Shown: one piece after another, positions 42,086 to 50,705 of the stretch | Layout: the number at the start of each line of letters is the position of its first letter | Position numbering within the stretch: the stretch's first letter is position 1 | Source: DASXMT01 sp963755985 | GTDB lineage: Bacteria > Actinomycetota > Acidimicrobiia > Acidimicrobiales > RAAP-2 | Length of the DNA: 64,000 nt | Assembly: GCA_963755985.1 (NCBI GenBank) | Contig: CAVWLO010000003.1 | Span: 434,001-498,000, forward strand | Direction of reading: 5' to 3' | Made by a program: the position numbers and the translations under genes | The notes under the pieces: generated by a model | What the model saw: only the letters and a program-made list of their open reading frames with translations | Databases searched by the model: none | Told to the model about the DNA's origin: nothing

Positions 42086-42655
42086 ATGAGCGTCGACACC
42101 GATCGAGTTGAGCAGGCCGTCACCGAGATCCTGGCCGCCATCGGCGAGGACCCGGACCGGGAGGGCCTGCAATCGACGCCGCGCCGGGTGGCCCAGATGT
42201 ACGTCGAGCTCTTCGCCGGCATCCACGAGGACCCGGCCGAGCACCTGACGGTGACGTTCGCCGCCGACCACGACGAGATGGTCATGGTGCGGGACATCCC
42301 GTTCGCCTCCCTGTGCGAGCACCACATGATCCCGTTCATGGGCCGCGCCCACGTGGCCTACATCCCGGCCGACGACGGGCGCATCACCGGGCTGTCCAAG
42401 TTGGCCCGCCTGGTCGACGGGTACGCCAAGCGGCTCCAAGTCCAAGAGCGGATGACGACCCAGATCGCCGACACCATCGAAGCGGTGCTCGCACCCAAGG
42501 GGGTCCTGGTCGTGGTGGAGGCCGAGCACTTGTGCATGTCGATGCGAGGGGTCAAGAAGCCGGGCACCCTGACCATCACGTCCGCCGTCCGCGGGCTGTT
42601 CCGAACGGACTCGGCCACCCGTGCCGAAGCCATGCAATTCGTGCACGGTCGTTGA
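42086..42655 (+). CDS. folE: GTP cyclohydrolase I
   Basis: A 189-aa enzyme for the first step of folate (tetrahydropterin) synthesis. Zinc ligands are the Cys in SLCEHH with its His and the Cys in AEHLCMSMRGV; HHMIPFMGRAHVAYIP and GLSKLARLVD are conserved active-site stretches. ATG 42086 follows the hpt stop by 7 nt. It opens the folate operon folE-folP-folB-folK. About 100 nt separate it from folP, which seems to have its own promoter. Confidence 0.96.
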   Translation: MSVDTDRVEQAVTEILAAIGEDPDREGLQSTPRRVAQMYVELFAGIHEDPAEHLTVTFAADHDEMVMVRDIPFASLCEHHMIPFMGRAHVAYIPADDGRITGLSKLARLVDGYAKRLQVQERMTTQIADTIEAVLAPKGVLVVVEAEHLCMSMRGVKKPGTLTITSAVRGLFRTDSATRAEAMQFVHGR

Positions 42656-42743
42656 GCGGGCCGAGACTCCGGTGTCGAGCCGGCGGCCCGTCTGGGACGC
42701 CCCGGCGAGCCATGGGCCGGCCACGTCGCCTGTGCGGCTGGTT

Positions 42744-42749
42744 TACGCT
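42744..42749 (+). promoter_or_regulatory. possible -10 element of folP
   Basis: TACGCT ends eight bases before ATG 42758, at near-leaderless spacing. No Shine-Dalgarno sequence lies between. Confidence 0.3.
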
Positions 42750-42757
42750 ACGGGACG

Positions 42758-44128
42758 ATGCCGACGCCCACGATCCAGGAACGACCCCTGGTGATGGGGA
42801 TTCTCAACGTGACCCCGGACTCGTTCTTCGACGGTGGCGAGTGGTTTGAAAGAGATCGGGCAATCGTGAGAGGTCATCAAATGATTGCAGAGGGGGTCGA
42901 CATCGTGGACGTTGGCGGCGAGTCGACCCGACCCGGTGCCACCTCGGTGGACCAGGGGGAGGAGCTCCGCCGGGTGCTCCCGGTGGTCGAGGCCCTCTCC
43001 GAGCACACCCGCGTCTCCATCGACACGACCAAGCCCGTGGTGGCCGCGGCCGCGGTCGCCGCCGGGGCCAGCCTGGTCAACGACGTCTCGGCCGAGCTCT
43101 GGTCGGTGGCCGCCGAGCACGGCGTCGGGTGGGTGGCCATGCACCGACAGGGGACCCCGACCGACATGCAGCGGGGGCCGCACTACGAGGACGTGGTCGT
43201 CGAGGTGTCCGAGTTCCTGTTGCAGCGGGCCGAGGTGGCCCGGGCCGCCGGGGTGGGCGAGGTGTGGATCGACCCGGGTATCGGTTTCGGGAAGAACGTC
43301 CAGCACAACCTGGCCCTCCTCGGTGCTGTGGACGTTCTCGGCGCGCTGGGCTACCCGGTCTTGGTGGGCACGAGCCGAAAGAGCTTCCTCGGCGTGATCT
43401 CACCGCTGCCCGATGGCTCCCCCGCGCCCGTCGACGACCGAGGACCGGCGTCGTTGGCCACCGCCACCTGGGCCCTGGACCGCGGCGCGTCCATGATCCG
43501 GGTCCACGACGTGGCCCCCTCGGTGCAGGCCGCCGCACTGGTCGGGTCGGGTGGGCCGCGAGGCCGGCCGGCCCGAGAGGCACGGGGCGCGATGAGGGGC
43601 AAATGGGCGGCCGGGATCCCGCCCCGCAACTTCACCTGGGTGATCAAGGACCGCTTGGCTGTCAGTGAGCGCCCTGGTGGATTTGCCCCCAACCACCGGA
43701 AGGTCCGCCGCCAAGAGGAGATCATCTGGCTCCAGGTCCAGGGGTTCACCTCGGTGGTCTCGCTCCTGCCGTCGCCCCACAACCTCCAGGCCTACCAGCA
43801 ACAAGAGCTTCCCAGCGTGCACTTCCCGCTGCCCCAGTCGGGAGACACCCGGGCCGTGCAGCTCGACTTGTTCCGCGAGCTGCACACCCGCCTCACCGCC
43901 GGCGAACGCCTGCTCGTGCACCAAGAGGAGCTGGGCGACCGGGTCATGGGCGTGGTCGCCGGGTACCTGCTGTGGTCGGGGCGCCTGCCCAGCGGGCCCC
44001 AGGCGGTGACCGTGCTCGAGCACATGATCGGTCACCAGATGGGCCCACCCGGTCGCGAGCTGGTGGCCTACGCCAGCCAGCTGGCCCCGGTCGGCGCCGG
44101 ACCGGACCCGGGCGCGGCCGGGAACTGA
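42758..44128 (+). CDS. folP: dihydropteroate synthase fused to a C-terminal phosphatase-like domain
   Basis: A 456-aa fusion. Residues 1-270 are dihydropteroate synthase: GILNVTPDSFFDGG, DVGGESTRPGA, SIDTTKP, DPGIGFGKN, GTSRKSFLG and RVHDV are all present. From about residue 290 to 445 follows a domain built like a dual-specificity/tyrosine phosphatase (KWAAGIPPRNFTWVIKDRLA, IIWLQVQGFTSVVSLLP, then the P-loop position). The loop reads VHQEELGDRV at 387-396, so the HCx5R catalytic Cys is Gln389 while His388 and Arg395 remain. It should not work by the Cys mechanism; binding a phosphate ligand is possible. No internal stop or new start separates the domains. Four nt separate it from folB. Confidence 0.88.
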   Translation: MPTPTIQERPLVMGILNVTPDSFFDGGEWFERDRAIVRGHQMIAEGVDIVDVGGESTRPGATSVDQGEELRRVLPVVEALSEHTRVSIDTTKPVVAAAAVAAGASLVNDVSAELWSVAAEHGVGWVAMHRQGTPTDMQRGPHYEDVVVEVSEFLLQRAEVARAAGVGEVWIDPGIGFGKNVQHNLALLGAVDVLGALGYPVLVGTSRKSFLGVISPLPDGSPAPVDDRGPASLATATWALDRGASMIRVHDVAPSVQAAALVGSGGPRGRPAREARGAMRGKWAAGIPPRNFTWVIKDRLAVSERPGGFAPNHRKVRRQEEIIWLQVQGFTSVVSLLPSPHNLQAYQQQELPSVHFPLPQSGDTRAVQLDLFRELHTRLTAGERLLVHQEELGDRVMGVVAGYLLWSGRLPSGPQAVTVLEHMIGHQMGPPGRELVAYASQLAPVGAGPDPGAAGN

Positions 44129-44132
44129 TCGG

Positions 44133-44522
44133 GTGGCCGCGGCCAGCGGGGCTGAGCCCTCCGATCGGATCGAGATCAGGGGGCTGCGGCTCCTCGGGAC
44201 CCACGGGGTGCTCCCCGAAGAACGCGCCCGGCCACAGCCCTTCGGGGTCGACGTGGACCTCGCCGTTTCGACGGTGGCCGCCGCGACCAGCGACGACTTG
44301 GCCGACACGGTCGACTACGCCGATGTCGTCGACCGGGTCTCGGCCGTGGTCGGCGGGCGTACCTCGTACCTGCTGCTCGAGGCGCTGGCCGCGGCCGTGG
44401 CCGACGAGGTGCTGGCGGCCGACACCCGGGTCCAGTCCGTGACCCTGTCGGTTCGGAAGCTGCAGCCCCCACTGGCCGCCGACCTGTCCACGGTGGGCGT
44501 CCGCATCACCCGGTCACGATGA
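44133..44522 (+). CDS. folB: dihydroneopterin aldolase
   Basis: A 129-aa enzyme that splits dihydroneopterin to 6-hydroxymethyl-dihydropterin and glycolaldehyde. Typical stretches are IEIRGLRLLGTHGVLPEE, DTVDYADVVDRV, YLLLEALAAAVAD and VTLSVRKLQPPL. The start is GTG 44133 and the gene overlaps folK by 4 nt. It belongs to the fol operon. Confidence 0.94.
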   Translation: MAAASGAEPSDRIEIRGLRLLGTHGVLPEERARPQPFGVDVDLAVSTVAAATSDDLADTVDYADVVDRVSAVVGGRTSYLLLEALAAAVADEVLAADTRVQSVTLSVRKLQPPLAADLSTVGVRITRSR

Positions 44523-45019
44523 CCTCGCCGGAGCCCGGGCCCGCGTCGACCCGGGCCTTCCTGGGCCTCGGCTCGAACCTCGGCGACCGCTGGATGCACC
44601 TCCGCAAGGCGGTCGACCAGCTCCGGGGAGGTTCGGGGATACCGGTGACCGCGGTCTCGCCCGTCTACGAGACCGAGCCGGTCGGCGGGCCCGAGGACCA
44701 GGGCCCCTTCCTCAACGTGGTGGTGGAGCTGGCCCTTCCTCCCCGGTTCGACGCCTACCGCCTGCTGACCGAGTGCCACCGCCTCGAGGCCTCGGCTGGC
44801 CGGGTCCGGAGCGTCCGGTGGGGCCCCCGCACCCTCGACGTCGATGTGCTGTGGATCGACGGCGTGACCCTCGACGACCCCGACCTGACCGTCCCCCATC
44901 CCCGGATGTGGGAGCGCCGCTTCGTGGTGGCACCCCTCGCCGATCTGGCCCCTGACCTCGCCGGTCCGGCCGAATTGGACGCCTCTGGTGGTGAGGTGGC
45001 CAACATGGGTACACTCTGA
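44519..45019 (+). CDS. folK: 6-hydroxymethyl-7,8-dihydropterin pyrophosphokinase (HPPK)
   Basis: A 166-aa HPPK that adds pyrophosphate to the pterin before FolP condenses it with pABA. FLGLGSNLGDR, VYETEPVG, GPFLNVVVEL, RWGPRTLDVDVLWIDG and PHPRMWERRFVVAPLADL are signature segments, including the Mg-binding Asp pair in LDVDVL. ATG 44519 overlaps folB by 4 nt. The downstream DUF2520 gene begins after 66 nt with its own ribosome site. Confidence 0.95.
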   Translation: MTSPEPGPASTRAFLGLGSNLGDRWMHLRKAVDQLRGGSGIPVTAVSPVYETEPVGGPEDQGPFLNVVVELALPPRFDAYRLLTECHRLEASAGRVRSVRWGPRTLDVDVLWIDGVTLDDPDLTVPHPRMWERRFVVAPLADLAPDLAGPAELDASGGEVANMGTL

Positions 45020-45085
45020 TCGTCCGAAGCAAGATTCTCTGACGCGAACGGCACCTGCGTGGGCCGGAACGTCGAAAGGGGTCTG

Positions 45086-45859
45086 GTGACCACAATCCGT
45101 GTGATCGGTCCGGGAAGGGCTGGTCGGTCGTTGATGGCGGCGCTGCGCGCCGTCCCGGGATACGAGGTACTTGGTGCATTGGGTCGAGGGGACGACCTGG
45201 ATGGAGCGGCGGCCGGCGCCGATCTCGTGGTGATCGCCACGCCTGACGCGGCGGTGGCTCCGACGGCCGAGGCCATCGCCCCCTCCGCCACCACCGTGGT
45301 GGCGCACCTCTCTGGTTCCCTCGGGCTCGACGTCCTGGCTCCCCACCCTCGGCGGGCGGGGCTGCACCCGCTGATCCCGCTGCCCGATCCGGAGACCGGT
45401 GCCGCCCGGCTGGCCTCAGGGGCAAGTTTCGCGGTGTCGGGCGACCCGCTCGTCCGATCGGTCGTCCTCGCCCTCGGGGGTCGGGTGGTCGCCGTCGACG
45501 ACCGCTCCCGGGCCGCCTACCACGCCGCCGCCACCATCGCGGCCAACCACGTGGTCGCGCTGCTCGGCCAGGTCGATCGGGTGGCGGCCCAGGCCGGGCT
45601 GCCCCTCGGTGCCTTTGCCGGGTTGGTCCGGGCCGCGGTGGACGACACCATGGCCGTCGGGCCCGAACAGGCCCTGACCGGCCCGGCCGCCCGAGGCGAC
45701 TGGGAGACCATCGCCCGGCACCGGGCCGTCCTGGCCGCCATGGCCGACGGAACGGCCGAGCTCGAGGCCTACGACACCATGGTGGGCCTGGCCCGCCGGC
45801 TCGTCGATGATCCAGCTCGGGTCGGGGCCGCAGCGGCCACGGCCAAGGACGCGGCATGA
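45086..45859 (+). CDS. Rossmann-fold DUF2520 protein
   Basis: A 257-aa protein with an N-terminal NAD(P)-binding Rossmann motif (IRVIGPGRAGRSLMAAL) and a C-terminal helical DUF2520 domain (AAYHAAATIAANHVVALLG), related in fold to pyrroline-carboxylate and ketopantoate reductases. It lies directly before panC in many actinobacteria, so an oxidoreductase role in or near pantothenate synthesis is suggested but unproven. GTG 45086 follows AAAGGGG at six bases. It overlaps panC by 4 nt. Confidence 0.85.
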   Translation: MTTIRVIGPGRAGRSLMAALRAVPGYEVLGALGRGDDLDGAAAGADLVVIATPDAAVAPTAEAIAPSATTVVAHLSGSLGLDVLAPHPRRAGLHPLIPLPDPETGAARLASGASFAVSGDPLVRSVVLALGGRVVAVDDRSRAAYHAAATIAANHVVALLGQVDRVAAQAGLPLGAFAGLVRAAVDDTMAVGPEQALTGPAARGDWETIARHRAVLAAMADGTAELEAYDTMVGLARRLVDDPARVGAAAATAKDAA

Positions 45860-46812
45860 GCGCGATCTCGGTCATCGATCGGCTCGCCCCCTCCGGCACC
45901 GACGAGCGCGTGGCCGTCGTCACCACCGTGGCCGAGTTCGGCCGCCGACTGGACACGGCCCGAGCGGCCGGCCTCACCGTCGGACTGGTGCCGACCATGG
46001 GCGCGCTCCACGCCGGCCATCGCTCCCTGGTCGAGCGGGCCGCGGCCGAGTGCGACCTGGTGGCCGTCACCGTGTTCGTGAACCCGCTGCAGTTCGGGAA
46101 CCCCGATGACCTCGAGCACTACCCGCGGACCCTCGAGGCCGACAGCATCGTGATCGGCCAGGCCGGTGGCCGGGTGCTCTTTGCCCCGTCGCTGACCGAG
46201 ATGTATCCCGGCTTCCCGGCGCCGGTTCCGACGTCGGTGGGGGTGTCCGGTGTCAGCCGGGACTGGGAGGGGGCGTCGCGCCCCGGCCACTTCGACGGCG
46301 TGTCCACCGTGGTGACCAAGCTGTTCGCCATGGCCGGGCGATGCCGTGCCTATTTCGGGGAGAAGGACTTCCAGCAGCTGGCCGTGGTGCGCACCATGGC
46401 TGGCGACCTCTCGTTCCCGGTCGAGGTGATCGGGTGCGAAACGGTGCGGGACGAGGACGGCCTGGCCCTGTCCAGCCGAAACGTCCGGCTGGCCCCCGAC
46501 CAGCGCGACGCCGCACTGGTCCTGCACCGGGCCCTCCAGGCCGGCGCAGCCGCCGTCCGTGCCGGTCGGCTGGGCGTGGCGGCCATCGAAGCCGGCATGG
46601 CCCGCATGGTGGCCGAGCAACCGGGGGCGGACCTCGACTACGCCGTCCTGGTCGACGCGGCCGACCTCACCCGGGCCAGTTCGACCAGCACCGATCGTCC
46701 CCTTCGGCTGCTCATCGCCGCCCAAGTCGGCCCGGTGCGGCTGATCGACAACCTTGATCCGCGGCGAGCGATGCCGTCGCCACAACCACCCGTCACGAAA
46801 GGGACCAACTGA
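45856..46812 (+). CDS. panC: pantothenate synthetase
   Basis: A 318-aa ATP-dependent ligase joining pantoate and beta-alanine. The nucleotide-binding HIGH-like motif is PTMGALHAGH, and KMSKS-like and pocket segments include FVNPLQFG, RPGHFDGVSTVVTKLF and YFGEKDFQQL, followed by SSRNVRL. ATG 45856 overlaps the previous gene by 4 nt, and panD follows after 2 nt. Confidence 0.95.
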   Translation: MSAISVIDRLAPSGTDERVAVVTTVAEFGRRLDTARAAGLTVGLVPTMGALHAGHRSLVERAAAECDLVAVTVFVNPLQFGNPDDLEHYPRTLEADSIVIGQAGGRVLFAPSLTEMYPGFPAPVPTSVGVSGVSRDWEGASRPGHFDGVSTVVTKLFAMAGRCRAYFGEKDFQQLAVVRTMAGDLSFPVEVIGCETVRDEDGLALSSRNVRLAPDQRDAALVLHRALQAGAAAVRAGRLGVAAIEAGMARMVAEQPGADLDYAVLVDAADLTRASSTSTDRPLRLLIAAQVGPVRLIDNLDPRRAMPSPQPPVTKGTN

Positions 46813-46814
46813 CG

Positions 46815-47207
46815 ATGCGCCGCCGCATGATGAAGTCGAAGATCCACCGGGCCACGGTCACCGACGCCAACCTGAACTACGTCGGCTCGATCAGCCTGGA
46901 TCCCGAGTTGATGGCACTGGCCGACATCCTCGAATGGGAGCAGGTGACCGTCCTCGACATCGACAACGGCGCACGCTTCGAGACCTATGCCATCGTGGGC
47001 GGCCCCGAGCAGGTCTGCCTCAACGGGGCGGCCGCCCGCCTCGTCCATCCCGGGGACAAGGTCATCGTCATCACCTATGCCGACTACGAGGCGGCCGAGC
47101 TCGAGGAATTCGCGCCCAGGATCGTGCACGTGGACGCGGCGAACCGGGTGATCGATGAGACCTCGGCCCGCTTGGATGCCGAGCTCGATCATCTGACAAC
47201 GCGGTGA
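46815..47207 (+). CDS. panD: aspartate 1-decarboxylase (pyruvoyl enzyme)
   Basis: A 130-aa zymogen that cleaves itself between Gly24 and Ser25 (YVGSISLD) to make the pyruvoyl group and yields beta-alanine for PanC. Lys9 (KSKIHRATVT), ETYAI and NGAAARLVHPGDKVIVITY are conserved. It sits immediately after panC and overlaps nadB by 4 nt. Aspartate is the shared substrate of PanD and NadB, which gives the cluster a metabolic logic. Confidence 0.96.
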   Translation: MRRRMMKSKIHRATVTDANLNYVGSISLDPELMALADILEWEQVTVLDIDNGARFETYAIVGGPEQVCLNGAAARLVHPGDKVIVITYADYEAAELEEFAPRIVHVDAANRVIDETSARLDAELDHLTTR

Positions 47208-48928
47208 GCGAACCGGGCGGGGCGACATCGCCTGCGCCCACGGTCGGGCCGATACCAGGCGACGGCCGGTCCCTCGATGTGCTGGTGTTGGGCAGTGGGG
47301 TGGCCGGCCTCTCCTCCGCCGTCCGGCTGGCCGGCGCCGGGGCCGGACTCCGGGTCGGGGTGCTGACCAAGGCCGAGTTGTGGCAGTCGGCCACCCGCTG
47401 GGCCCAAGGGGGTGTGGCCGCCGTCCTCGGCGGTGACGAGGACTCGACCGACCTGCACCTGGCCGACACGCTGGCCGCCGGGGTCGGGTTGTGCGACACC
47501 GAGGCGGTGCGTGTCCTGGTCGACGAGGGACCGGGACGGGTGAACGAGCTGATCGCGTTGGGCGCCGAGTTCGACCGCCAACCGGGTGGGGCGCTGGCCC
47601 TCGCCCGCGAGGGCGGGCACTCCATGGCCCGCGTGGTCCACGCCGGAGGTGCGGCGACGGGCGCCGAGGTCGAGCGGGCGCTGGTGGAGGCGACCCGAGA
47701 GAGCGCCTCCGTCGTCCTCCAGCAGTGGTTCGCGCTGGACCTCCTGGTGGAAGGGGGCCGCTGCCGGGGCGTGCGGGCCCTCTCCCCCGACGGGCAGATC
47801 GCCGAAGTGCGGGCCAGCCACACCGTGCTGGCCACCGGCGGCGCCGGCCAGCTGTTCGCCGTGACCACCAACCCGCCCGAGGCCACCGCCGACGGCCTGG
47901 CCATGGCCCTCCGGGCCGGCGTGCCCGTGGCCGACGTCGAGTTCATGCAGTTCCATCCGACCGCCCTCCACCATCCGGCCATGCCCAGGCCGCTCCTGTC
48001 CGAGGCCCTGCGCGGCCACGGCGCCCTCCTCCGCGATGCCGGGGGTGAACGGTTCGTCGACGAGCTGGCCCCCCGGGACGTGGTGAGCCGGGCCATGGCC
48101 GAGCGGATGCGGGAGCAGGGTCGTGACCACCTCTGGCTCGATGCCACCGGACTCGAGGCCTTCAGCTCCCGGTTCCCGACCATCACGGCGTCGCTCGCCG
48201 ACATCGGGCTCGACCCGTCCCGCGACTGGCTCCCCATCGCTCCGGCCGCTCACTACCTCTCGGGTGGGGTGGTCACCGACCTCTCGGGGGCGACCGCACT
48301 CCCCGGGCTCTGGGCCGCGGGTGAGGTGGCCTGCACCGGCGTGCACGGGGCCAACCGCCTGGCCTCCAATTCCCTACTCGAGGGCATGGTGTTCGGGGCC
48401 CGGCTGGCCGAGTCGATTCTGGGCGGTGGGGACGGGCCCACGCCCACCGGGGTGATGCGGGCCCTCATGGACGAGGGGTGGGTCGGTCCACTGGCCGATA
48501 CCTCGCCGCTGGGCGTCGACCGGGACGACGCCTCGCCGGGAGCCGGCGACGAGTTCGACGCGACCGCCGACCGGCCGGTCGATGCCCAAAAGGAGCGCGA
48601 TCGGCTGCAGCGGGCCATGATCGACGGAGCCGGGGTGGTGCGCAGCGCCGGCTCACTGGCCGCGGCCGCCATCGTCGTCGCCGAAGCGGGGGCGAGCGTC
48701 GGGCCGGGGGACCCCCCTCGCCGCCGCGAGGATGGGGAGCTCGCCAACCTGGTCGTTGCGGCCCGGGCCCTACTGGCCGCCGCCGTCCTCCGCACCGAGA
48801 CGCGCGGCGCCCACGCCCGGAGCGACTTTCCCGCCACCGACGACGCGTGGCGCCACCGGCTGGTCCATTCTGGCGATATCGTCGCCGTTCTGACCGGATC
48901 GGCCGATGCCGGCGCGGGCCCGAGTTGA
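47204..48928 (+). CDS. nadB: L-aspartate oxidase
   Basis: A 574-aa flavoprotein that oxidises aspartate to iminoaspartate for NAD synthesis. The FAD-binding motif is VLVLGSGVAGLSSAVRLAG, with ATRWAQGGVAAVLGGDED, ATGGAGQLFAVTTNPPEATADG, FMQFHPTAL and GANRLASNSLLEG in order, as in NadB rather than succinate dehydrogenase. GTG 47204 overlaps panD (GTGA). nadA is not in the window; nadC follows immediately. Confidence 0.94.
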   Translation: MSEPGGATSPAPTVGPIPGDGRSLDVLVLGSGVAGLSSAVRLAGAGAGLRVGVLTKAELWQSATRWAQGGVAAVLGGDEDSTDLHLADTLAAGVGLCDTEAVRVLVDEGPGRVNELIALGAEFDRQPGGALALAREGGHSMARVVHAGGAATGAEVERALVEATRESASVVLQQWFALDLLVEGGRCRGVRALSPDGQIAEVRASHTVLATGGAGQLFAVTTNPPEATADGLAMALRAGVPVADVEFMQFHPTALHHPAMPRPLLSEALRGHGALLRDAGGERFVDELAPRDVVSRAMAERMREQGRDHLWLDATGLEAFSSRFPTITASLADIGLDPSRDWLPIAPAAHYLSGGVVTDLSGATALPGLWAAGEVACTGVHGANRLASNSLLEGMVFGARLAESILGGGDGPTPTGVMRALMDEGWVGPLADTSPLGVDRDDASPGAGDEFDATADRPVDAQKERDRLQRAMIDGAGVVRSAGSLAAAAIVVAEAGASVGPGDPPRRREDGELANLVVAARALLAAAVLRTETRGAHARSDFPATDDAWRHRLVHSGDIVAVLTGSADAGAGPS

Positions 48929-48942
48929 CCGGGAACGACGGA

Positions 48943-49860
48943 GTGGATCGACAGGTGGAGGATCAGCGCACAGGGGACGGTCCGGGCGTCGTCGACCCGC
49001 CGCGCCCGGCGGTGAGCGAGGCCGTCGGCCGGGCCCTGGCCGAGGACCTCCTACCCGTGGGCGACCTGACCGCGTCACTGGTCGGCACCGAGGTGGCGGC
49101 CATGGTGGCCGTCGTGAGCCGGCAGGCGGGCGTGGTCGCCGGCCGGTGCTGCGCCGAGGAGACCTTCAGGCAGGTCGACCCCGACCTCGGCGTTGACTGG
49201 CGCCTGGCCGATGGATCCGAGGTCGTACCGGGCTCCGTGGTGGCCGTGGTCAGCGGGCGGCTGCGCTCGATCCTCACCGCCGAGCGGACCGCCCTCAACT
49301 TCCTCTGCCACCTCTCCGGCGTGGCCACGACCACCCGGCGGTTCGTGGACGCGGCCGGCGCGGCCAACCCCGACACCCGCATCCTCGACACCCGCAAGAC
49401 GACCCCGGGCCTCCGCTCCTTGGAGAAGGCGGCCGTGCGCGCCGGCGGGGGGACCAACCACCGGGGCAACCTGTCCGAGGCGGTGCTCATTAAGGACAAC
49501 CATCTCGGCGGCGTGAGCATCACCGACGCCGTGGCCCGGGCCCGGGCCCTCTGGCCGGGCCGGATGGTCGAGGTGGAGTGCGACCGCATGGACCAGGTGG
49601 TCGAGGCGACCGCGGCCCGGGCCACGGTCATCATGCTCGACAACATGACCACCGACCAGATCGCCGAGTGCGTGAAGGTGGTCCGCGGCGCCGACGGCGA
49701 CGTCCTGGTCGAGGTGTCGGGCCGGGTGACGCTCGAGACGGTGGCGGCCTACGCGGCCACCGGGGCGGACCTCGTCTCGGTCGGTGCGCTGACCCACTCG
49801 GCCCCTGTGCTCGATCTGGGCTTCGACCTGGCCCCGAGCACGGCGGCCGCGGAGCGGTGA
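48943..49860 (+). CDS. nadC: nicotinate-nucleotide pyrophosphorylase (quinolinate phosphoribosyltransferase)
   Basis: About 305 aa; converts quinolinate and PRPP to nicotinate mononucleotide. EDLLPVGDLTASLV, ERTALNFLCHLSGVAT, LDTRKTTPGLR, GGGTNHRGNLSEAVLIKDNH, EVECDRM, MLDNM and VEVSGRVTLE are family signatures. The start is uncertain: GTG 48943 and GTG 48955 both precede the conserved part, and TTG 48925 overlaps the nadB stop. It is followed by coaX after 2 nt. Confidence 0.94.
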   Translation: MDRQVEDQRTGDGPGVVDPPRPAVSEAVGRALAEDLLPVGDLTASLVGTEVAAMVAVVSRQAGVVAGRCCAEETFRQVDPDLGVDWRLADGSEVVPGSVVAVVSGRLRSILTAERTALNFLCHLSGVATTTRRFVDAAGAANPDTRILDTRKTTPGLRSLEKAAVRAGGGTNHRGNLSEAVLIKDNHLGGVSITDAVARARALWPGRMVEVECDRMDQVVEATAARATVIMLDNMTTDQIAECVKVVRGADGDVLVEVSGRVTLETVAAYAATGADLVSVGALTHSAPVLDLGFDLAPSTAAAER

Positions 49861-49862
49861 GC

Positions 49863-50705
49863 ATGCTGTTGGCCATCGACGTGGGGAACACCGAGACGGT
49901 GGTGGGCCTCTTCGTCGACGACCTGGCCGCGGCCGACGTCGTCACCGGCCCACTCGACGGGAACGAGCCGGCCGGTCTGGCCCATCACTGGCGGCTGTCG
50001 ACGGTGGCCGAGCGGACGGCGGACGAGCACGCCCTCCTCCTGACCCAACTGCTCGATCTCGACGGCCTGGACATCGACGAGGCGGTGAGCGGGATCGCCG
50101 TCACCTCGTCCGTCCCGCTGGTCACGACCAACCTCCGGCAGATGGCCGCCCGGTGGTTCGAGGTGCCGACGGTGGTCCTGGAGCCCGGGGTGAAGAGCGG
50201 GATGCCCATCCTCTACGACAACCCCAAAGAAGTGGGTGCGGACCGTATCGCCAACGCCGTCGGTGCCTACGACCTGTTCGGGGGCCCGTGCGTCGTGGTC
50301 GACCTGGGCACGGCCACCACCTTCGACGCCATCTCCGCGTCGGGCGAGTACCTGGGCGGGGCCATCACCCCCGGCGTGGCCATCAGCCTCGACGCCCTGT
50401 TCGCCAACGCCGCCGCCCTGCGCCGGGTGGAGCTGGTCGAGCCGCGCAGCGTGATCGGGAAGTCCACGGTGGAGTCCATCCAGTCCGGGGCCCTCTACGG
50501 CTTCGCCGGCCAGGTCGACGGGCTGTGCCGGCGCTTCACCGCCGTGCTGGGCGAGCCCACCGTGGTGGCCACCGGCGGCCTGTCCGAGCTGATCGCCCCC
50601 TACGCCGAGGCCATCGACTACGTCGAGCCGTGGCTCACCCTGCACGGGCTGCGGATCGTCTACGAGCGCAACTCGGCGGCGACGAGCGGTGGCCGTCGTG
50701 GCTGA
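49863..50705 (+). CDS. coaX: type III pantothenate kinase
   Basis: A 280-aa type III PanK that starts CoA synthesis from pantothenate. The ASKHA phosphate-1 motif is AIDVGNTETVVGLF, with GADRIANAVGAY, VVDLGTATTFD and GGAITPGVAIS following. It completes a panC-panD-coaX set within one operon. ATG 49863 is favoured because the conserved motif begins at residue 4; the frame is open further upstream without a ribosome site. It overlaps lysS by 17 nt. Confidence 0.94.
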   Translation: MLLAIDVGNTETVVGLFVDDLAAADVVTGPLDGNEPAGLAHHWRLSTVAERTADEHALLLTQLLDLDGLDIDEAVSGIAVTSSVPLVTTNLRQMAARWFEVPTVVLEPGVKSGMPILYDNPKEVGADRIANAVGAYDLFGGPCVVVDLGTATTFDAISASGEYLGGAITPGVAISLDALFANAAALRRVELVEPRSVIGKSTVESIQSGALYGFAGQVDGLCRRFTAVLGEPTVVATGGLSELIAPYAEAIDYVEPWLTLHGLRIVYERNSAATSGGRRG

